A stretch of DNA of 64,000 nt from positions 49,406,296 through 49,470,295 of the forward strand of contig CM034548.1 in assembly GCA_020055645.1 (NCBI GenBank), read 5' to 3'. How positions within the stretch are numbered: the first letter of the stretch is position 1; the number at the start of each line of letters is the position of its first letter. The notes under the pieces were generated by a model. It saw only the letters and a list, made by a program, of their open reading frames with translations, was not told the DNA's origin and did not search any database. Origin of the DNA: Tomocerus qinae. Its lineage: Eukaryota > Arthropoda > Collembola > Entomobryomorpha > Tomoceridae. Shown piece after piece: positions 59,491 to 64,000 of this stretch. Position numbers and translations under genes: made by a program.

Positions 59491-60291
59491 GCCGAGCGCA
59501 GGGTTGTGGGTCGGGTTTTTTATGGGTTGGGGTTTTTTGGCAAAAAACCCACCCCGCTTCACTTAAAAAACCCGGGGTTTTTTGGGTTTTTTACAAAACA
59601 TGCTATGATGTACACTAAAGCTCCATCTATATAAGCAAAACATACTAACTTTGTCATATTTCTATTTGAAAATGTAAACAAATGCATAATCAGGTGGAAA
59701 CAAAATATTTAGCTTTTATACTTTATAAAATATACTTGCAGTAATTCGTCATTCGTGTGAATATATATAAACATCACGATCGTGATGTGATTATTTGTTT
59801 TATGTATATATTTTAATCGCCGTGAAGATATTGGTTTAATACATAATTAACTTCTACTTACGAATTGCCAATGAATGCATAAGTGGAAACATTAATTATA
59901 CTGAATTTTAATTAATCACTTACATATTTATTACTGTACTGCTTTAAGCTCCATATTAATGAAGGAATTTCTTAAAGTCATTTTAATCAGTAATATATAA
60001 TAATACATAGTTTTTCACTAGTTATCAAATATAGGTGCTCACGAAAAATACTTCGTGTTAACTGTGCTAAAGCATGTTAAAAATTAAATTTTTATGCCTT
60101 AATTTTTGATTTTATAGACGTAAATACTGGTAGTTTTAGGATTGCATGGTTGTTGTTATTGTCAGCTGTAGTTTTCCTATATATACTATTGTATAGGCTT
60201 GTATTTATGCCTATAATTATATAAAAAACCCTTAAACCCAAAAAACCCAAAAAACCCGGGGTCGAGGGTTTTTCGATACCTTGGCCGAGCG
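59491..60291. mobile_element. hAT-type fold-back element with AAAAAACCC arms
   Basis: GCCGAGCG is duplicated exactly at 59491-59498 and 60284-60291. The element (59499-60283, 785 bp) begins CAGGGTTGTGGGTCGGGTTT and ends GGGTTTTTCGATACCTTG. Arms are built of TTTTTTGGGTTTTTT and its mirror AAAAAACCCAAAAAACCC. The 8-bp duplication and CA..TG ends mark hAT. The AT-rich interior has no transposase. Confidence 0.9.
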
Positions 60292-61425
60292 AGGCCGAAA
60301 TGATGTGGCCGAGAACTTTAACGAAAATAATTTAGGTTATATTTTGTAGGTAGGCCGGGCCGGGTGCTTAGAATAGTCAGGCCAAGAGTAGGCCTAAAAT
60401 AATAAGCCCCACAAAGTAAAATAACAAATAACCAAGTACCAAGTAGTCGAATAAAAATGAATTCGAATATTCGGCCCCAATATTTGACGTAGTCTAGTTT
60501 CCTATTTAACCCGGTCAAAAAATAATCCGATTTCTACAAAAATTATTCCAGTCGAATTTCGAGTATTCGTTACGAATTTGGACTAAATATCGAATTTTAG
60601 TGTCGAATACTCGGATTTGGATAGTATCAAACAATCTCGACATCACTTCACTAAATCGAAGAAAAGAAGTCGTATCAAAATTCAAGAACTGCGAAAATAG
60701 TCTAGTTTAATTGTATATTTCATATTTCCTGATAAAATAACACATAATTTTAATGTACTTCACTCGATATAAATTGATCGAGTTAACGCAAGTTCCACTA
60801 GATGCTTCGTGGTATAACAGCCTCTCCTTAAGCTCTCTATGAGTGAGCTACACACGGGCCTTCGACGGCTTGATTACGTCCAACAGCATGCCCAGCTCTG
60901 TCATCATTGTAGTCGTCAATCATCAAAACGTTACTACATGGATTTACCAACAATCAGGTAATGCTGTTACCAAAAAATTTTTAAAAACTGGCTAGCTAAA
61001 TCAGTTTTTGATCAGGTTTATTTTCACTACTGTGAATCACTAGTTTCCAAAGAAAAAGAATTAGGAATAGAATATGCAAGAATTAAAAAAATCTCATTTT
61101 TGTGACATGGCATTGCCTGATTTACTTTGGTCACCATTACCACAAAACATAACAACTCACACCAGATTCAGATACCAGTTCCACTCCCTATCCCATGCCA
61201 GCATTCCTAACTTCATAACTGAATTGGAAATTGAAATGTTTAGGCAAAGATTGTTGACCAGTGCGACACGAACGTAAGCGGTATTGAGTATTGATAGTGA
61301 ATATTTGGAGAACTCGGAGAATATTTGTTTTGGTTAAATCCTGCAGTGGCTCATGTTTGGTCACAGCGGAATTATATTGTCCCCTGTCCCGACGCACCGA
61401 CCTTCCTATGATTTACTAGGTATTT
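60292..61425. other. Unassigned stretch
   Basis: Contains TTCGAATATTCG / CGAATTTCGAGTATTCG motifs at 60465-60620, probably an old diverged repeat. No gene recognised. Confidence 0.45.
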
Positions 61426-61427
61426 AG

Positions 61428-61705
61428 GCTAAAATTTCAATTGGCCGGCCATTTTAGCCAACCATTTTAGCCAATTTAGCCACTGGTTTACAAATAATTT
61501 CAACCGGCCAGCCATTTAAGACAATTTAGCCCATGGTTAACAAAAAATTTCAACCGGCCATTCAAGACAATTTAGCCACTGGTTTACAAAGAATTTCAGC
61601 CTGCCGGCCATTTAAGCCAGCCATTTAAGACAATTTAGCCACTGGTTAGCATAGAATTTCAACCGACCCGCCATTTTAGCCAGCCATTTTCCGGCTGGTC
61701 ACCGA
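61428..61705. repeat. About 60-bp GGCCGGCCATTTTAGCC tandem repeat
   Basis: Four to five imperfect copies of AATTTCAACCGGCCAGCCAT followed by AAGACAATTTAGCCACTGGT and TTACAAA. Confidence 0.8.
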
Positions 61706-62243
61706 AATCTAGTATAATAATACTATATGAATAACAACATCAACTAAAATGCCTGTAATGTGTAACAAGACGATGGAGTGGAGGAGGGAGCCTACGACGC
61801 TTAGGGTCCATACTCCAGCCTCTGCTCCGGAGCTCCTTCATGTTTCATCATCCTCATCACTCATCAGTCTCACTTTCAGTCTTCTCCAAACTCATTGACC
61901 CCATGCGCCTCTATATGAGAAATTAGCGAACTTCTTGAGGAAGTTCAATCTGAAATCGACACTTTTAATTTTTCAAATGCGACTATGCGACACCTGGATA
62001 AGAAGTCAACAAGTCCATGTAGTGAAAAGGGTTCCACGTAAACTGGTCTTTGGAAACTGGTCCTTTGGCAAAGAGTAAACTGGTCTTGGAGCATAAGTAA
62101 ACTGGTCTTACGACAGAAGTAAACTGGTCTGATGGCTAAATTATTGAACATTGGTAGTGAGTGCTCAACACAAACACTATGACAAATGTAACACTATGAG
62201 CAATATACAACATGAGCTTTAGTCTTCTGCAGAACTCAACGCT

Positions 62244-62447
62244 ATGGCTGTGACATTTGTAAAATCACAAAGTGGCAAAGATAAGTTATTGCAGGAAGGC
62301 TACGCATATACATTTACAGCCAACACAAAAGACGGAAGAAGTGTATGGAGATGTGAAAATAGAAAGACTTGTTACGGACGACTGATATACAGCGAAGGAT
62401 CTGGAGTTGAAATAACAATCGAACATTCCCATACCGGATACAACAAG
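62244..62447 (+). CDS. FLYWCH zinc-finger protein, exon 1
   Basis: 68 codons from ATG: AVTFVKSQSGKDKLLQEGYA, YTFTANTKDGRSVWRCENRK, TCYGRLIYSEGSGVEITIEH, SHTGYNK. The F-x(n)-L-x(n)-Y-x(n)-W-x-C-x(n)-C-x(n)-H-x-H order is the complete FLYWCH DNA-binding zinc finger, common at the N-terminus of Mutator-like transposases. It ends at AACAAG|GTAAAT in phase 0. No internal stop. Its presence between the element's arms makes it element-borne, probably a DNA-binding remnant rather than a host gene. Confidence 0.85.
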
Positions 62448-62546
62448 GTAAATATCATGATAATTATCTTAACCAATATTTCTTGGTACCCGTATATTTA
62501 TAGTTTATTATAAATTAATTATTATAAATGAAAAATTAACAGAAAG

Positions 62547-62681
62547 GAAGTGATGAAAGTCAATAACCAGGTCAAAGAGCAGTCAACCACAACAGATATG
62601 ATCCCGTCTTCAATATTGCAAAAAGTCTTACAAGGGCTGTCATTAGAAGCATCGTTGAACAGCATCGAATTGAATAACTAA
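62547..62681 (+). CDS. FLYWCH protein, exon 2
   Basis: After an acceptor ACAGAAAG|GAA the frame continues in phase 0 for 44 codons: EVMKVNNQVKEQSTTTDMIP, SSILQKVLQGLSLEASLNSI, ELNN, then TAA. This matches the linker that follows FLYWCH domains in these elements. The intron would be 99 bp (62448-62546). An upstream AG (62541-62542) would give an early stop, so I prefer 62545-62546. The total product is 112 residues, without a transposase. Confidence 0.65.
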   Translation, partial: EVMKVNNQVKEQSTTTDMIPSSILQKVLQGLSLEASLNSIELNN

Positions 62682-62829
62682 CTGACTGATGATGTAACAG
62701 TAAATATTTTTGTTTTTTGATTTAACTATTTTAATTTGTATGTTTTGACATTGATTTAATTGTAAGAATAATAAACAAATAATTGAATATAACAATCCAT
62801 TGTGAATTGTTTTGCACTCATTGCTTACA

Positions 62830-63155
62830 AGACCAGTTTACTTGTATAGAAAGACCAGTTTACTTGTATAGAAAGACCAGTTTACTTGTATAGAAAGACC
62901 AGTTTACTTGTATAGAAAGACCAGTTTACTTGTATAGAAAGACCAGTTCACTTGTATAGAAAGACCAGTTTACTTGTATAGAAAGATCAGTTTACTTGTA
63001 TAGAAAGATCAGTTTACTTGTATAGAAAGGCCAGTTTACCTGTATAGAAAGACCAGTTTACTTGTATAGAAAGACCAGTTTACTTGTATAGAAAGACCAG
63101 TTTACTTGTATAGAAAGACCAGTTTACTTGTATAGAAAGACCAGTTTACTAGTTT
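62830..63155 (-). repeat. 22-bp minisatellite, right arm of the Mutator-like element
   Basis: About 14 contiguous copies of GACCAGTTTACTTGTATAGA plus AA, with only single-base variants (for example GATCAG, GGCCAG, TTCACT). Units are contiguous with no spacers. The high homogeneity contrasts with the diverged left arm. Confidence 0.93.
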
Positions 63156-63212
63156 CAATTTTTCGAGAAAGACCAGTTTTCAAAGACCTGTTTACGGTAC
63201 ACCAGTGAAAAG

Positions 63213-64000
63213 CCTTAAGATTTCTATGTAGATATTTTGTTAACCTTCATTCTCCACCTTATCATATTATTCTAATTTGCTGGCGACAACCGGCCATTCA
63301 CCGACAATCACCTTCGCTTCTTTTTGGTCCCATTCCTATAGTTTATCAACGACAAAGTATACCTATTACCTGTTAAAACAAAATCCCAAACTGTCCGAAG
63401 TAATCATTTTTCGGAGAATATCCTCCGTTAAAATGGGCGGTAAAATATCTTTTCGTTCAGAAAAATCAGTACTATTTACAGTACACTGAGAGTCTTAATT
63501 CTAGTTAGCAGTAGAGCCATGCAGTTTTATATGATATCTACCGCTTCCTATTTTTCTATGCGGGCAATGCAATGCATGAGATTTGCTCCTCGATAACTGC
63601 AAATCTCAATCTGTCAGCAATATTTGTTCTGTACTCTGTATTTGCAGTTTATCACTTATGAAAATGGATACTAGCTATATTACTATGATGTATTTTAGTA
63701 AGGTGGCATTGGCTTACTTCTTACTTAATAGTTGGAACTTTTTTTTAAAAAAAACATGCAGGGGGAGTGAGAAAAATTTGTGAATAATTTTAGCGAGTGT
63801 GGATTAAGAGTTTGAGTTTATTGACAATTGAACTAACAGTTTTACAACTTTGTTCTCTCCCATCACAGTCATTCTAAGATTCTAGTACTAATAAAAAAAC
63901 GGAAATCTTAATTTAATACATGTCATACGTAAATTACTGTTACATTATTTCAAACGATTTGAGAATGTCTATCAATTTAAAAAAAAGATTAGTTTTGTAT
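63213..64000. other. Unassigned window end
   Basis: Short open frames only. Nothing recognised. Confidence 0.45.

Larger units (their letters stand above)
62021..63212 (+). mobile_element. Mutator-like element with minisatellite arms and FLYWCH gene
   Basis: AGTGAAAAG (9 bp) is duplicated exactly at 62021-62029 and 63204-63212. The element (62030-63203) begins GGTTCCACGTAAACTGGTCT and ends with the mirror-like AGACCTGTTTACGGTACACC. The left arm has four diverged GTAAACTGGTCT units. The right arm has about 14 near-identical copies of a 22-bp unit, GACCAGTTTACTTGTATAGA plus AA. The 9-bp duplication, GG..CC ends and internal FLYWCH gene together indicate a Mutator-like element lacking its transposase. 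Confidence 0.93.

Noticed and set aside
62830..63155. Regular 22-bp repeats resembling a CRISPR array
   Set aside because: Units are contiguous with no unique spacers, the context is eukaryotic, and the array is the arm of a Mutator-like element.

Overview
This is animal (very probably arthropod, plausibly insect) nuclear DNA: AT-rich, with long introns and dense in degraded transposable elements. No bacterial-style gene packing, rRNA, tRNA or CRISPR is visible. Most long open frames are artefacts of tandem repeats or transposon relics.

One host gene is clear. Six exons on the + strand, between about 18.06 and 56.19 kb, join in phase through GT..AG introns and encode most of a Cys-loop ligand-gated chloride channel subunit of the glycine-receptor-like group (closest in my judgement to insect CG12344-type subunits). 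They cover the extracellular domain, TM1 and the anion-selective TM2. The signal-peptide exon (upstream) and TM3-TM4 (downstream) were not found. One intron is about 23 kb and another 8.2 kb, so the gene runs through almost everything in the middle of the window.

The rest is repeats. (1) A roughly 4.6 kb DIRS1-type tyrosine-recombinase retrotransposon (48.05-52.68 kb) sits in the 8.2 kb intron. Its inverted terminal repeats and internal complementary region are still readable, but frameshifts, two in-frame TGA codons and loss of a catalytic arginine have broken it. (2) Non-LTR retrotransposon relics lie at 19.2-19.6, 31.1-34.4, 36.3-36.6 and 37.25-39.07 kb, and there is a possible BEL/Pao scrap near 34.8 kb. 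(3) There is a striking set of fold-back DNA elements whose arms are built of inverted minisatellite repeats. Three have hAT-type ends with 8-bp target duplications (10.31, 21.04 and 59.50 kb). One is a Mutator-like element with a 9-bp duplication that carries an apparently intact two-exon FLYWCH zinc-finger gene (62.03 kb). One carries a Mutator transposase scrap (39.28 kb). Another (32.10 kb) interrupts a reverse transcriptase. (4) One-directional satellite arrays lie at 5.16, 23.29, 29.77, 35.0, 35.8, 53.3-55.4 and 61.4 kb, some with higher-order structure.

Layout: 0-18 kb, repeats and unassigned DNA; 18.06-18.5 kb, channel exons 1-2; 18.5-41.65 kb, giant intron with nested elements; 41.66-47.75 kb, exons 3-5; 47.75-55.96 kb, intron with the DIRS element and a satellite block; 55.96-56.19 kb, TM1/TM2 exon; 56.2-64 kb, intron or 3' flank with hAT and Mutator-like elements. 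Because many inverted-arm elements lie in sense introns of a transcribed gene, its pre-mRNA could fold into several long hairpins. That is an inference, not something the sequence proves.
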